From NCBI RefSeq assembly GCF_014636865.1, contig NZ_BMER01000001.1:1476718-1540717 (forward strand): 64,000 nt of DNA, written 5' to 3'. Source of the DNA: Parapedobacter pyrenivorans (GTDB lineage: Bacteria > Bacteroidota > Bacteroidia > Sphingobacteriales > Sphingobacteriaceae). Made by a program: the position numbers and the translations under genes. Position 1 is the stretch's first letter. Each line of letters begins with the position of its first letter. Below, one piece after another: positions 52,918 through 61,729 of this stretch. Under the pieces are notes generated by a model that was not told where the DNA came from, made no database searches, and worked only from the letters and a program-made list of their open reading frames with translations.

Positions 52918-52955
52918 GTGTTCGATATCGAACACCTGCTGTTCGGATGTGAACA
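52918..52955 (-). promoter_or_regulatory. Tandem palindromic activator site (UAS-like), copy 2
   Basis: GTGTTCGATATCGAACAC (52918-52935) is a perfect palindrome. TGTTCGGATGTGAACA (52940-52955) is a near-perfect second one, its centre 21 bp upstream. It lies 95 bp before the start of permease 7. Confidence 0.8.
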
Positions 52956-53014
52956 GCAGGTGAGGTATTTTATATCTCGTGAATTCCCGTTATATTTCCA
53001 TTTTCTACTCCTTG

Positions 53015-53092
53015 TTTTTTTGTGTTACGTATGCGGCCTAGGATTCAGTAGCGAAGCGCCCTGGATGCAGTCGCCGCGCAATAGGCTTAAAA
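53015..53092 (+). repeat. Palindromic repeat with a decayed left arm
   Basis: The left arm reads TTTTTGTGTTACGTATGCGG, changed from the consensus. Core GGCCTAGGATTCAGTAGCGA and right arm GCGCAATAGGCTTAAAA are recognisable, with one extra T. It ends 12 bp before the stop of member 8 and sits just upstream of the palindromic promoter of member 7. Confidence 0.75.
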
Positions 53093-53104
53093 CTAAACTA
53101 AACA

Positions 53105-55465
53105 TCACTCATCCCGCAAACTGTCTACCGGGTTCGCTGTTGCCGCGCGAACAGCGTTCAGGCAAACCACTGCCAATGCCATGCATAAGATAAGCAGCCC
53201 TACGATAACGAATACCCAAAAAGATATTTCGATATGGAAGGTGTAATTTTCCAGCCAGTTGTGCATGAGCCACCATGTTAAGGGTGTAGCAACCACGAAA
53301 GATATGAGCACCAATTTCAAAAATTGCCTCGACATCAGCAGCATCACCTGCTCTACCGTGGCACCCAGCACTTTTCGAATACCGATTTCCTTGAAGCGTT
53401 TTTCAACCATAAAAGACGCCAAGCCGGCCAGTCCGATGCAGCAGATGAAAATCGCTAAACCAGCAAACACATTGGTAATCTTATTGATGAGCTCTTCCGT
53501 AAGGAACTTGGTCCCGAACTCATCATCGGCAAATTGGTACTCGAACGGATATGCCGGATTGTACTTTTCAAATACGGATTCGATGAAGGGCAAGGCCTGT
53601 TGCGGCTGTACCCCTTCACCCAAACGTAGGGAGATTACCCCTGTGGCGTTCGGATTATAAAACGTCAACATCGGATCTACCGGTTGATACGGTGACTCCA
53701 TGACCACGTTTTCTATCACACCGGTAACATGGTATTTCTCATCACCGAAACGCATTTCCATGCCAATCGGATTTTTCAAATCCATCGCTTCCACTGCCGC
53801 ATAATTGAGTAGTACAGCGGACGAATCAGCGGGCATCCCCGTAAAATCCTGCCCTTGCAGTACCTTGATGCCCATCGTTTTGGTAAAATCCACGTCTGTT
53901 CGGATTCCAGAGATAATCAAATCCATATCGGCGGGTTTCCCGTTCCAGTCGGGCGCACCCGATTTCCACCATACCTGTGTAATGGGTGAACTCGAACGTG
54001 TAACGGCCTGTACCAACTGACTCGCTACGAGTTCCTGTTTGATCACACCGAAGTTTTTCTTCGTATCATCCGTTGCGGTGATCATGATCAGGTTATCGGG
54101 ATTGTACCCCATATCCCGGTTTTTAACATAGTGCAACTGCTGATAGACAATGACCGTGGCGGAGATAAGCAAAAATGAAATAACAAACTGACCTACCACT
54201 AGGAAATGCCTTGGTAACGCTGCGTTGCCGCCCGTAAGAAACGTACCCTTCAGTACCTTCACCGGATTGAAGGACGAGAGATACAGCGCCGGGTAGCTGC
54301 CAGCCATGATACCGGTGAGTAGCACAATGGCTAAAGCGCCCAACCAAAAATAAGGCTGGGCAACATCCAATGACAGATCCTTGCCTACCAGTGTATTAAA
54401 GGCAGGTAACAATGCATATACCGTACAAATGGAAAGTAGAAACGCTATGAACACCAGAATCGTCGATTCACAAAAGAACTGAAGGATCAATGGCGTCTTC
54501 CCACTGCCCAGGGTTTTGCGCACACCGACTTCCTTGGCCCGTTTTTCAGACCTCGCCGTAGAAAGGTTCATGAAATTCACGCAGGCGATCAACAAGATGA
54601 TAACAGCAATAATCGTAAATAGCCGAACATATTCAATCATGCCGCCTACATTTTGTCCGTTCTTAAATTCGCTGTAAAGCCGCCATTTACTCATTGGGAA
54701 AGTGAAATACGTACTAACCTTGTCATTCGGATCGTGCTGCTTTTTTATGGTGTTGATGGTCTCGTCTATCTGCTGCACATCCGCCCTGGGTATCGCTTGC
54801 ACATACACCCGCCAACTGGATCCGCTCCAGTTGCTCATCATGCGCCGGACATCGGCATCAGAATAGTTGAATGGGCGGATAAGGCCGAATTGGAAGCTGG
54901 AATCCCCGGGGGGATCGGCGATTACCGCCGTTACCTTCAGTTCCCTGTTTTCTTCAACAACCGTGATGGTCTTGCCAATCGGATCCGCGTTGCCAAATAT
55001 CGCTTTGGTGGCTGATTGTGTAAGCACCACAGCGGAAGGATCATTTATCGCAGTGGCAGGATTACCTGTTATGAACTTCCAGGAAAATACGTCAAAGAAA
55101 TGCTCGCTTACCGTGTAGCCGCTTTGCTGAAGCAGCACATCGTTGTAACGGAGTGTTAGATCGTATCCCTGTGTTGTCACAACGGCATGTTCGATTTGGG
55201 GGCTGGCATTTTCCAGTGCATTGGCAAGTGGCAATACCATGTTGTAGTCTGTAAATATGCGGTTGTTAAAATCCCGGTTGGCGATGACTGTATAAATATC
55301 ATCGTAATTTTTGTGGAATTTGTCATAGCTAACCTCGCTTCGCACCCAAAGTAATATGAGTATGGTACAGGTCATTCCAATGGTCATCCCCAGCAAGTTG
55401 ATCAACGCGAAACCCTTGTTCCGAATTAAATTTCGCCAAGCGGTTTTAAAGTAGTTCTTCAGCAT
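53105..55465 (-). CDS. FtsX/MacB-type ABC transporter permease (array member 8)
   Basis: 786 residues. N-terminal helix: LINLLGMTIGMTCTILILLWV. Core: SEVSYDKFHKNYDDIYTVIAN. First FtsX: VNFMNLSTARSEKRAKEVGVRKTLGSGKTPLILQFFCESTI. Second FtsX: EKRFKEIGIRKVLGATVEQVMLLMSRQFLKLVLISFV. The end AVVCLNAVRAATANPVDSLRDE differs from the TVSWQAIRAA type but resembles member 9 (FHTIRAATANPVDSLRDE). It is the last gene of the upstream three-permease block (60738 to 53105). The next promoter region lies 280 bp downstream. The AACTACTAAA leader precedes the start codon. Confidence 0.93.
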   Translation of the reverse strand: MLKNYFKTAWRNLIRNKGFALINLLGMTIGMTCTILILLWVRSEVSYDKFHKNYDDIYTVIANRDFNNRIFTDYNMVLPLANALENASPQIEHAVVTTQGYDLTLRYNDVLLQQSGYTVSEHFFDVFSWKFITGNPATAINDPSAVVLTQSATKAIFGNADPIGKTITVVEENRELKVTAVIADPPGDSSFQFGLIRPFNYSDADVRRMMSNWSGSSWRVYVQAIPRADVQQIDETINTIKKQHDPNDKVSTYFTFPMSKWRLYSEFKNGQNVGGMIEYVRLFTIIAVIILLIACVNFMNLSTARSEKRAKEVGVRKTLGSGKTPLILQFFCESTILVFIAFLLSICTVYALLPAFNTLVGKDLSLDVAQPYFWLGALAIVLLTGIMAGSYPALYLSSFNPVKVLKGTFLTGGNAALPRHFLVVGQFVISFLLISATVIVYQQLHYVKNRDMGYNPDNLIMITATDDTKKNFGVIKQELVASQLVQAVTRSSSPITQVWWKSGAPDWNGKPADMDLIISGIRTDVDFTKTMGIKVLQGQDFTGMPADSSAVLLNYAAVEAMDLKNPIGMEMRFGDEKYHVTGVIENVVMESPYQPVDPMLTFYNPNATGVISLRLGEGVQPQQALPFIESVFEKYNPAYPFEYQFADDEFGTKFLTEELINKITNVFAGLAIFICCIGLAGLASFMVEKRFKEIGIRKVLGATVEQVMLLMSRQFLKLVLISFVVATPLTWWLMHNWLENYTFHIEISFWVFVIVGLLILCMALAVVCLNAVRAATANPVDSLRDE

Positions 55466-55480
55466 CTTTTTAGTAGTTAG
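55466..55480 (-). promoter_or_regulatory. Conserved leader motif before permease 8
   Basis: Leftward CTAACTACTAAAA lies 1-2 bases before the ATG, sharing AACTACTAAA with members 2, 5 and 6. It opens a 373-bp gene-free gap (55466-55838) that otherwise holds three palindromic repeats and a short AT-rich stretch. Confidence 0.5.
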
Positions 55481-55583
55481 TAAAAAGTACTTAGTACTTA
55501 GAAAGGACGGTCATTGTTCTTTGTCACTTTCATTCGTGTTCTATAAAATCTTTCACCCGCTATTCCCCTTCCATCACTTACAG

Positions 55584-55650
55584 TTTTAACCTGTTGCGAG
55601 TCCGGCCTAGGATACAGTAGCGCAGCGCCCTGGATCCAGACGTCGCGCAA
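55584..55650 (+). repeat. Palindromic repeat, right arm truncated (first of three)
   Basis: TTTTAACCTGTTGCG plus core GGCCTAGGATACAGTAGCGC, ending ...GTCGCGCAA, where the final GGCTAAAA is lost. First of a cluster of three between members 8 and 9. Confidence 0.8.
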
Positions 55651-55669
55651 CCCTTTCCACTATCATTGA

Positions 55670-55735
55670 TTTCAGCCTGTTGCGAGTCCGGCCTAGGATA
55701 CAGTAGCGAAGCGCCCCAAATCCAGATCTGTGCCC
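55670..55735 (+). repeat. Palindromic repeat, right arm lost (second of three)
   Basis: TTTCAGCCTGTTGCG plus core GGCCTAGGATACAGTAGCGA, ending at AAATCCAGATCTGTGCCC with no right arm. It begins 86 bp after the first copy, suggesting tandem duplication. Confidence 0.8.
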
Positions 55736-55753
55736 CCTTTCAATCACTTCCTG

Positions 55754-55830
55754 TTTTAGCCTGTTGCAAAGGCGGCCTAGGATACAGTAGCGAAGCGCCC
55801 TGAATCCAGACGCCGCGCGACAGGCTAAAA
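55754..55830 (+). repeat. 77-bp palindromic repeat, full copy (third of three)
   Basis: TTTTAGCCTGTTGCA to CGCGACAGGCTAAAA with the standard core; 84 bp after the second copy. It ends 8 bp before the stop of member 9. Only the copy nearest the gene has both arms. Confidence 0.9.
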
Positions 55831-55838
55831 CTAAAACC

Positions 55839-58226
55839 TCACTCATCCCGCAAACTGTCTACCGGGTTCGCTGTTGCCGCCCGGATGGTATGAAATAATA
55901 CCGTAGCCAACGTGAGCAACAGCACCGCAATGGCCGATAGCAGGAATGGGATGACGGATAATCCAGTATTATACGTAAACAACTGCAGCCACTTGTGCAT
56001 AAAATACCACGCAACGGGGAATGCAATCAAGCACGAAAGACCTACCAATACCACAAAATTGCCGGTGATTAAGGGCATGATCCGGCTCACGCTTGCACCC
56101 AATACCTTGCGGATACTGATTTCTTTCTGTCGTTGTTCCGTGATAAATGCGATGAGCCCCAGTAACCCGAGACAGGTAACAAGGACGGTCAGCACAGAAA
56201 ATGTCGTAAACAATTTACCTCGTTTCTGATCAGCTGCATATTGCGAGTCGAAATCTTGGTCGAGGAACGTGTACTGGAACGGCAATTCGGGGAAAAATGT
56301 CTTCCACGCTTGCTCCACACGGGCAACGGTTGCTGGAATATTGCGCGGATCCAGTTTCAATTGAATATTGTTGCTATTGGGCCTATAAAACAGAATCAAT
56401 GATGCAATCGGATTATACAACGATTGCTGGTTAAAGTCTTTGACCACACCCACAACCTCGAAATAGTTGCCTGACGTGTCGCCCGGAAACTTTACGGTTT
56501 TCCCAATGGCGTTTTCACCCCATTCAAATTCCTTGACCATTCGCTCATTGACGATGATGCTGCGCAGCGTATCCGGCAAACCCGAAAAGTTCCTGCCCTG
56601 CACCATTTCCATTCCCAGGGTGTTGATGTAGTCTTCATCGATACCATAGGTAAAGACACCTTTATCGACAAACCCGTTTTTGGACTCGACAGTAAACAGA
56701 TTAAAGTTGATGTTCGCTCCGGGCACCGCTTGCGATGTACTGACGGCAAGCACCTGCGGGTTTTGGCGCATTTCATTTTTGAAGGAGAGAATCTTGCTGC
56801 GTACATCCCGCTGTGAATTGGCGGTCACCGTCAATACCCGATCCTTATTAAACCCCAGGTCTTTCGAACGGAGGTACGCCAACTGGTTAAAAACCACCCA
56901 AGTGCAAATGAGCATGATGATCGAGATAGAAAACTGGATGACGACCAGTGCTCGGCGGAGTGTTACGTTGCTGGAACTCTTGGAAAGACTTCCTTTCAAC
57001 ACGCTTACCGGATTGAATTTTGAAAGATATAGCGCAGGATAGCTTCCTCCCATCAATCCGACGAATACTACGACAACCAGTATCGTCAGCAGCGTGTTGG
57101 GCTGCAATAACGTGTCAAATGAAATCGATTTGCCAGACAACGAATTGAATATGGGCAATAGCAACGCAATAAGTCCGAGGCTTAGCAGTAACGCAAACAA
57201 TGCAGTCAATATGGATTCAACAAGGAACTGCGAAATCAGCTGCCACCGGGAAGAACCCGTAACCTTCCGTATACCGATTTCCTTCGAACGTCTGGCAGAT
57301 CGTGCGGTTGTCAGGTTCATGTAATTGATGCAGGCGATCAACAGCATGAAAAAGGCAGCCGCAGAAAAAATGTAGATGTATGAAATGTTTCCCAATTCTT
57401 CCGGTTCGCCCTGCATGTCTGAGTGGAGGTGGATGGCTGTAATCGGCCGGATCCCGAACCGTATATTGATTTGGAACTGCGCAAAAATGGTAGCCAGGTA
57501 TTTATCATACATCGGCAACAATTTCTGTTCAAATGAGGAGGCATTGGTATTGGGCTTCAGCAGTACATAGGTGTGAAAACCGAAACCACCCCAATTGTTT
57601 GCAAAATCCGCAGGCAGCGAACTTCTGGAAATCAAGACATGGAAGATGATATGCGAATTCTTGGGAACGTCTTTGACCACACCGGTTATTTTATACACAT
57701 CCCCATTGGTGTTCTCCAATGATTTTCCGAGATAGCTGTCGGTTTTCCCGAAATACTTTTCAGCGACCGACTGCGTAAGCACCATCGAATTGGGCGCTAC
57801 CAATGCCGTCTTTGGGTCTCCTTCAAGGAACGGATGCGTAAAGACCCGGAAAATATTGCTGTCGACGATAAAAACCTTGTCTTGATAAAGGCTTAACTCT
57901 CCTTTTTTGTACAATACATTCCCGTTATCCACAAACCGGACGGCCTCTTCCACTTCGGGATAGTCCTTGCTTAATGCCGGCGCCATTGGAAAGGGGGTAG
58001 ATACCCATTTCAACGTGTCTTTTTCCGGTTCTTTGATATAGGATTCGACCCGGAATACCCGGTCTGCCTTTTCATGATGGCGATCATAACTCAGTTCATC
58101 CTGGATGTAAAAAATCAGGAACAGGCTGAATGTGATGCCGATAGTAAGCCCTAGAATATTCAACAGGCTGTACCACTTGTCCCGCTTGAAGTTGCGTAAT
58201 GCAACTAATAATAGGTTTTTTATCAC
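55839..58226 (-). CDS. FtsX/MacB-type ABC transporter permease (array member 9)
   Basis: 795 residues. N-terminal helix: LLNILGLTIGITFSLFLIFYI. Core: DELSYDRHHEKADRVFRVES. First FtsX: INYMNLTTARSARRSKEIGIRKVTGSSRWQLISQFLVESIL. Second FtsX: EQRQKEISIRKVLGASVSRIMPLITGNFVVLVGLSCLIA. It ends FHTIRAATANPVDSLRDE. It lies between members 8 and 10 in the upstream block, 115 bp after member 10 and 373 bp before member 8; both gaps are filled with palindromic repeats. Closest in layout to member 2 (INYMNLTTARSA motif). Confidence 0.93.
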   Translation of the reverse strand: MIKNLLLVALRNFKRDKWYSLLNILGLTIGITFSLFLIFYIQDELSYDRHHEKADRVFRVESYIKEPEKDTLKWVSTPFPMAPALSKDYPEVEEAVRFVDNGNVLYKKGELSLYQDKVFIVDSNIFRVFTHPFLEGDPKTALVAPNSMVLTQSVAEKYFGKTDSYLGKSLENTNGDVYKITGVVKDVPKNSHIIFHVLISRSSLPADFANNWGGFGFHTYVLLKPNTNASSFEQKLLPMYDKYLATIFAQFQINIRFGIRPITAIHLHSDMQGEPEELGNISYIYIFSAAAFFMLLIACINYMNLTTARSARRSKEIGIRKVTGSSRWQLISQFLVESILTALFALLLSLGLIALLLPIFNSLSGKSISFDTLLQPNTLLTILVVVVFVGLMGGSYPALYLSKFNPVSVLKGSLSKSSSNVTLRRALVVIQFSISIIMLICTWVVFNQLAYLRSKDLGFNKDRVLTVTANSQRDVRSKILSFKNEMRQNPQVLAVSTSQAVPGANINFNLFTVESKNGFVDKGVFTYGIDEDYINTLGMEMVQGRNFSGLPDTLRSIIVNERMVKEFEWGENAIGKTVKFPGDTSGNYFEVVGVVKDFNQQSLYNPIASLILFYRPNSNNIQLKLDPRNIPATVARVEQAWKTFFPELPFQYTFLDQDFDSQYAADQKRGKLFTTFSVLTVLVTCLGLLGLIAFITEQRQKEISIRKVLGASVSRIMPLITGNFVVLVGLSCLIAFPVAWYFMHKWLQLFTYNTGLSVIPFLLSAIAVLLLTLATVLFHTIRAATANPVDSLRDE

Positions 58227-58262
58227 GGCTATGACTTTTAAAAATCTCTTCTTATATCTGGT

Positions 58263-58339
58263 GTTTAGCCTGTTGCGGAATCAACCTAGGAATTGGGGGC
58301 ATCGCGAACCGATTCCAGTTGATGAGCAACGGGCTAAAA
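58263..58339 (+). repeat. 77-bp palindromic repeat, diverged core
   Basis: Arms GTTTAGCCTGTTGCG and GAGCAACGGGCTAAAA, total length 77 bp. The core AACCTAGGAATTGGGGGCAT keeps the CCTAGGA but is otherwise changed, and TTCCAGTTG mirrors it. It ends 2 bp before the stop of member 10. Confidence 0.8.
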
Positions 58340-58341
58340 CA

Positions 58342-60738
58342 TCACTCATCCCTAAGCGAGTCCACCGGATTCGCCACCGCCGCTTTGATAGCTTGTGAAC
58401 TTACGGTGAGCAACGCTACCACCAACGCAAACAATGCCGCCAAACCGAACATCCACCATTCGATTTGGATGCGGTAGGCAAAATCGGCCAGCCATGTGTT
58501 CATCATCCACCAGGCAATGGGGGAGGCGATGATTGCCGCGATAAACACCAGCTTGACGAAGTCGGCCGAAAGCATACGTACAATGCCGATTACCGAAGCG
58601 CCCAGCACTTTGCGGATACCGATTTCCTTGACCCGTTGCTGCGCCGTGAATGCTGCCAGGCCAAACAACCCCATGGCAGCTACAAGCACGGTAATCAGTG
58701 AGAAGATATTCAGTACGCTGGCCGTCTGCGCTTCCTGTTTGTAAAGTGCTTCATACTCCTGATCGAGGAAATGGAAGTCGAAAGGCTTATTCGGATTCAC
58801 CGCTTTCCAAGTGCTTTCGATGGTCCTCAACGTATGCGTAATGGATGCTCCATCCGCCGTTTTGATGAACAGTTTTCCAAACCAATTGTATTCCGGGAAC
58901 AGGACGATGGGTTTCACTTCCTCATGGAGCGAGGCGAAGTTGAAGTTGGCTGCTACGGCTTTGACCCGACCTTCCCGGCCATTCATGTTGATCCACTTGC
59001 CAATGGCTTCCTCGGCCGACCAGCCCATGGTTTGGGCCGCTAGCTCATTGATGATGAAGGCATATTCGCGGGTATTATCGTCATCAAGATTGGATCGCGC
59101 GATATCCGCATCGGTGAGGTTGCTCCCAGTAAGGAGCTGGATGTCGAATACCGGTACGAAATCCTTTTCAACGGGGATGGCCGTGACGCTCAAGGCAAAA
59201 TTCGACTCTTTACCGTCTGCTCCCATGATGGTATAACCACCCTTTACATTCACCGGTGAATCGTAGGAAGCTGTTACACCTTGTATGCCCGTTTTACCTA
59301 GCAGCTCGTTTTTGAACGTCTCAATGGTTTTCACGGGAAGCGAAGAACCGTCTAGCACCACAACCTGTGATCGATTCAACCCCGTATCCTTGGTTTGGAT
59401 ATAATGCAGTTGGCTTCCGGCGATCACCGTGCAGACAACGAAAAGGATGGAAATACAGAATTGGAATACCACCAAGCCTTTGCGCAATTTCCAGCCGCTG
59501 CGGGTATTGGTTATTTTTCCTTTTAATACGGTAACGGGTTTGAATGCCGATAATACGAAGGCAGGCCACCCCCCGGCGACTAGGGAGATGAGGATAAAGA
59601 GGGTAGCGATACCCACATAAAAGCGGATATCATTCCAATGCACCATGCTGATGTCCATGCCCACATACCGGTTGAAGAGGGGAAGGGCAAACAGGGCCAA
59701 TGCAAGGCCTAGGATGATTGCAAGAAAAACAGCAAAGGCCGACTCAAACAGGAACTGGCGGAACAGCAGCCCGCGTTCGGCACCTAGTACTTTCTTCACG
59801 CCGATCTCCTGGGCCCTTTCTGCTGATTGCGCTGTCACCAGATTAGTGAAATTGATGCAAGCGATGAGCAACAATCCTATGGCAATACCGCCGAGGATAT
59901 ACAGGTAGGCAATATTGCCCGTGCCTGCTGCTTTGGAATAGAGGTGCACCTCGGTAAGTTTTTCAATGTTCAATTGGTAATAATAACCCCCTGATTTTAT
60001 GGACTCGGCAAATTGCTGTTGTACCAATGCATCGACCTGCTGCTGAAGTGGGCCAAAGTCGATAGGGCTTTTAAGCAGCAACAGGGTAATATCATTGGCC
60101 GAATGCCAAATGAGATTACGTGAGCGCTCTAAGGTCGTGTAAGCGAGCACCGCCGAAAAAGACAATTGGGTATATGCTGGTGGTGGTTGCACTACACCAG
60201 TTACCTGCCACGGCTTTTCGTCGATCAAAATGCTTTGACCAACGGGATTTTCATCACCGAAATATTTCTTGGCCATCGGCACCGTTAGTACCACCGATTG
60301 AGGTTGGTTAAGCACGGTATGCGGGTCGCCGGCCACAAACGGATAAGTCAGTATCTCGAAAAATGCACTGTCTGCGTAGATAATATTGTTCTCGTTGAGT
60401 AGCTGATCACCATGGCGTACCGTCAGGGTTCCTCGGTTGTAGATGCGTGTCGCTTTTTCAACTTCCGGAAACTGATTGCTCAATGTAGGCCCTACAGCCG
60501 TTGGGGTAACGCCCATATAGCGCATTTCAGCATCATCGGGCGACTTATATCCAGCTGTAACTAATGCAATGCGGTCTGCATATCGGTGAAAGCGGTCAAA
60601 GCGGAGCTCATTGAGCAGATAAGTGCCTAGTAAGATAAAACATGTGATACCTACGGCAAGCCCAACGATACTGATGGACGCGGTGGTTTTATTTTTCCAG
60701 AGATTGCGCCAAGCGATTTTTAGGTAATTCTTAATCAT
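58342..60738 (-). CDS. FtsX/MacB-type ABC transporter permease (array member 10, promoter-proximal)
   Basis: 798 residues starting MIKNYLKIAWRNLWKNK (Met four codons inside the open frame). N-terminal helix: ISIVGLAVGITCFILLGTYL. Core: NELRFDRFHRYADRIALVT. First FtsX: INFTNLVTAQSAERAQEIGVKKVLGAERGLLFRQFLFESAF. Second FtsX: QRVKEIGIRKVLGASVIGIVRMLSADFVKLVFIAAIIAS. It ends TVSSQAIKAAVANPVDSLRDE. It leads a three-permease block under the sigma-54-like element at 60794-60809 and tandem palindrome at 60861-60899. A VapBC-type pair lies upstream in the same direction. Confidence 0.93.
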   Translation of the reverse strand: MIKNYLKIAWRNLWKNKTTASISIVGLAVGITCFILLGTYLLNELRFDRFHRYADRIALVTAGYKSPDDAEMRYMGVTPTAVGPTLSNQFPEVEKATRIYNRGTLTVRHGDQLLNENNIIYADSAFFEILTYPFVAGDPHTVLNQPQSVVLTVPMAKKYFGDENPVGQSILIDEKPWQVTGVVQPPPAYTQLSFSAVLAYTTLERSRNLIWHSANDITLLLLKSPIDFGPLQQQVDALVQQQFAESIKSGGYYYQLNIEKLTEVHLYSKAAGTGNIAYLYILGGIAIGLLLIACINFTNLVTAQSAERAQEIGVKKVLGAERGLLFRQFLFESAFAVFLAIILGLALALFALPLFNRYVGMDISMVHWNDIRFYVGIATLFILISLVAGGWPAFVLSAFKPVTVLKGKITNTRSGWKLRKGLVVFQFCISILFVVCTVIAGSQLHYIQTKDTGLNRSQVVVLDGSSLPVKTIETFKNELLGKTGIQGVTASYDSPVNVKGGYTIMGADGKESNFALSVTAIPVEKDFVPVFDIQLLTGSNLTDADIARSNLDDDNTREYAFIINELAAQTMGWSAEEAIGKWINMNGREGRVKAVAANFNFASLHEEVKPIVLFPEYNWFGKLFIKTADGASITHTLRTIESTWKAVNPNKPFDFHFLDQEYEALYKQEAQTASVLNIFSLITVLVAAMGLFGLAAFTAQQRVKEIGIRKVLGASVIGIVRMLSADFVKLVFIAAIIASPIAWWMMNTWLADFAYRIQIEWWMFGLAALFALVVALLTVSSQAIKAAVANPVDSLRDE

Positions 60739-60793
60739 AATTGTCAGCATTCGGCCATCAGCCGTCAGTTTGTATACGAATCAAAAGATGCAT

Positions 60794-60809
60794 TACATTT
60801 TTTGCGCCA
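60794..60809 (-). promoter_or_regulatory. Sigma-54-like -24/-12 element upstream of permease 10
   Basis: Minus-strand TGGCGCAAAAAATGTA differs from the copy at 34139-34154 at only two positions. It lies exactly 61.5 bp from the centre of the palindrome at 60863-60878 and 56 bp before the start codon. Confidence 0.65.
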
Positions 60810-60860
60810 TAAATGTAACTGATTGACGGTGAGTTTTTTATTGGTATATTGTGTGGTGTT

Positions 60861-60899
60861 GGTGTTCGATATCGAACACCAATTGTTCGAAAGCGGGCA
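60861..60899 (-). promoter_or_regulatory. Tandem palindromic activator site (UAS-like), copy 3
   Basis: GGTGTTCGATATCGAACACC (60861-60880) is a perfect 20-bp palindrome. TGTTCGAAAGCGGGCA (60884-60899) is a half-conserved second site, its centre 21 bp upstream. It starts 123 bp before permease 10 and 26 bp from the toxin stop codon. Confidence 0.8.
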
Positions 60900-60924
60900 G
60901 GGGTTGCCCGGTTTGGTTAACGAG

Positions 60925-61323
60925 CTACCATAGCTGCTTTAATCCGACAGATTGATATTGGCTGATGGTCTTGTCTTTGCTCAATAAGGTTAAGTCATGA
61001 GTGATCGCTTGCCAGATAAGCATCCGATCAAAGGGATCGCGGTGCCAGTCGGCTTTCAAGAGATGGTATCCCGCAGCTTCTGATGGTTTGAGCGGAATAA
61101 ACTCAAAACCACTTTCTTGGGCTAGTATCGGCAGCTCCTCAGGAGAAATTCCGGTTAGGTCTAATTTGCCCAATCTATGTTTCAAAGAAAGTTCCCAAAA
61201 GCTCACAGCGCTGACAAATACAGGATGACTGGCGTCTTCCAACAAACGGTAAACGTTGGTTGATAGTTTTTTGCGATCTAGGATCGCCCAAATGAACGCA
61301 TGTGAATCCAGGAGGTAACTCAT
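60925..61323 (-). CDS. PIN-domain toxin of a type II toxin-antitoxin pair (VapC-like)
   Basis: A 132-residue PIN-domain ribonuclease. Metal-binding acids are visible: Asp6 in YLLDSHAFIWA, Glu44 in VSFWELSLK, and Asp95/Asp98 in WHRDPFDRMLIWQA. It ends ...LLSKDKTISQYQ...LKQLW, as in the Sll0205-type PIN group. VapC toxins cut specific RNAs, often tRNAs, and are held inactive by the antitoxin. Its ATG overlaps the antitoxin stop as ATGA, so the two are translated together. The pair sits inside the permease array, between the partial permease and member 10, and ends 26 bp from the palindromic promoter of that gene. Confidence 0.9.
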   Translation of the reverse strand: MSYLLDSHAFIWAILDRKKLSTNVYRLLEDASHPVFVSAVSFWELSLKHRLGKLDLTGISPEELPILAQESGFEFIPLKPSEAAGYHLLKADWHRDPFDRMLIWQAITHDLTLLSKDKTISQYQSVGLKQLW

Positions 61324-61553
61324 CTGAGCAACTCTTCTTCTGTCATTTTATAATCGGGTTTAAACACTGCCTTTGCCTTTCCCTCCAATATTCCCAGCTT
61401 GCGTGTAGGTTTGGTAACTTGTGATTCCGGAAGAAAATAACCCACGATTTCTTTCCTGCGGCCGTAAGTCACCGCAATCCCTACGCCCGATTTAACCTGC
61501 TCAAGTACCTCTGCAAAGCGTGTCTTGAATTCGCCAACTGTCATGGTCTTCAT
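61320..61553 (-). CDS. Antitoxin of the Phd/YefM family
   Basis: A 77-residue antitoxin starting MKTMTVGEFKTRFAEVLEQV, the Phd/YefM N-terminal DNA-binding fold (TVGEFK...F.EVLEQVKSG..IAVTYGRRKEIVGYF). The C-terminal half (KLGILEGKAKAVFKPDYKMTEEELL) is the toxin-neutralising tail. The open frame continues 58 codons upstream into the palindromic repeats, but that part is repeat-derived and not the antitoxin. The complex normally binds its own promoter, which would lie among the repeats at 61554-61830; no clear operator was picked out. Confidence 0.88.
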   Translation of the reverse strand: MKTMTVGEFKTRFAEVLEQVKSGVGIAVTYGRRKEIVGYFLPESQVTKPTRKLGILEGKAKAVFKPDYKMTEEELLR

Positions 61554-61643
61554 GTATACAAAGATAGGTTTTTTTCTTGTCAAGTTGTCAAGAATATGAA
61601 ACCGGTATTTTCTCATCCTCAACCCCTTTTTCTTACCCCATTG

Positions 61644-61710
61644 TTTTAGCCTGTTGCGAAGGCGGCCTAGGATACAGTAGCGAATCGCCCTGAATCCAGC
61701 CGACGCGTAA
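61644..61710 (+). repeat. Palindromic repeat, right arm truncated
   Basis: TTTTAGCCTGTTGCG plus core GGCCTAGGATACAGTAGCGA, ending CCGACGCGTAA without the GGCTAAAA arm. First of three copies in the 282-bp gap between the antitoxin and the last permease. Confidence 0.8.
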
Positions 61711-61729
61711 ACCTTTTCCATCCCCATTG

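Noticed and set aside
55607-55846. Short minus-strand frames coding peptides such as GFRALRYCILGR
   Set aside because: They are translations of the palindromic repeat itself and recur only because the DNA does.
34206-60899. The palindrome TGTTCGATATCGAACA as an SOS (LexA) box
   Set aside because: LexA sites of the CGAAC-N4-GTTCG type have the opposite half-site order, and no SOS genes are nearby. The fixed spacing to a -24/-12-like element fits an activator better.
61554-61727. N-terminal extension of the antitoxin by 58 residues
   Set aside because: The extension is encoded by palindromic repeat DNA; the Phd/YefM fold begins at MKTMTVGEF.
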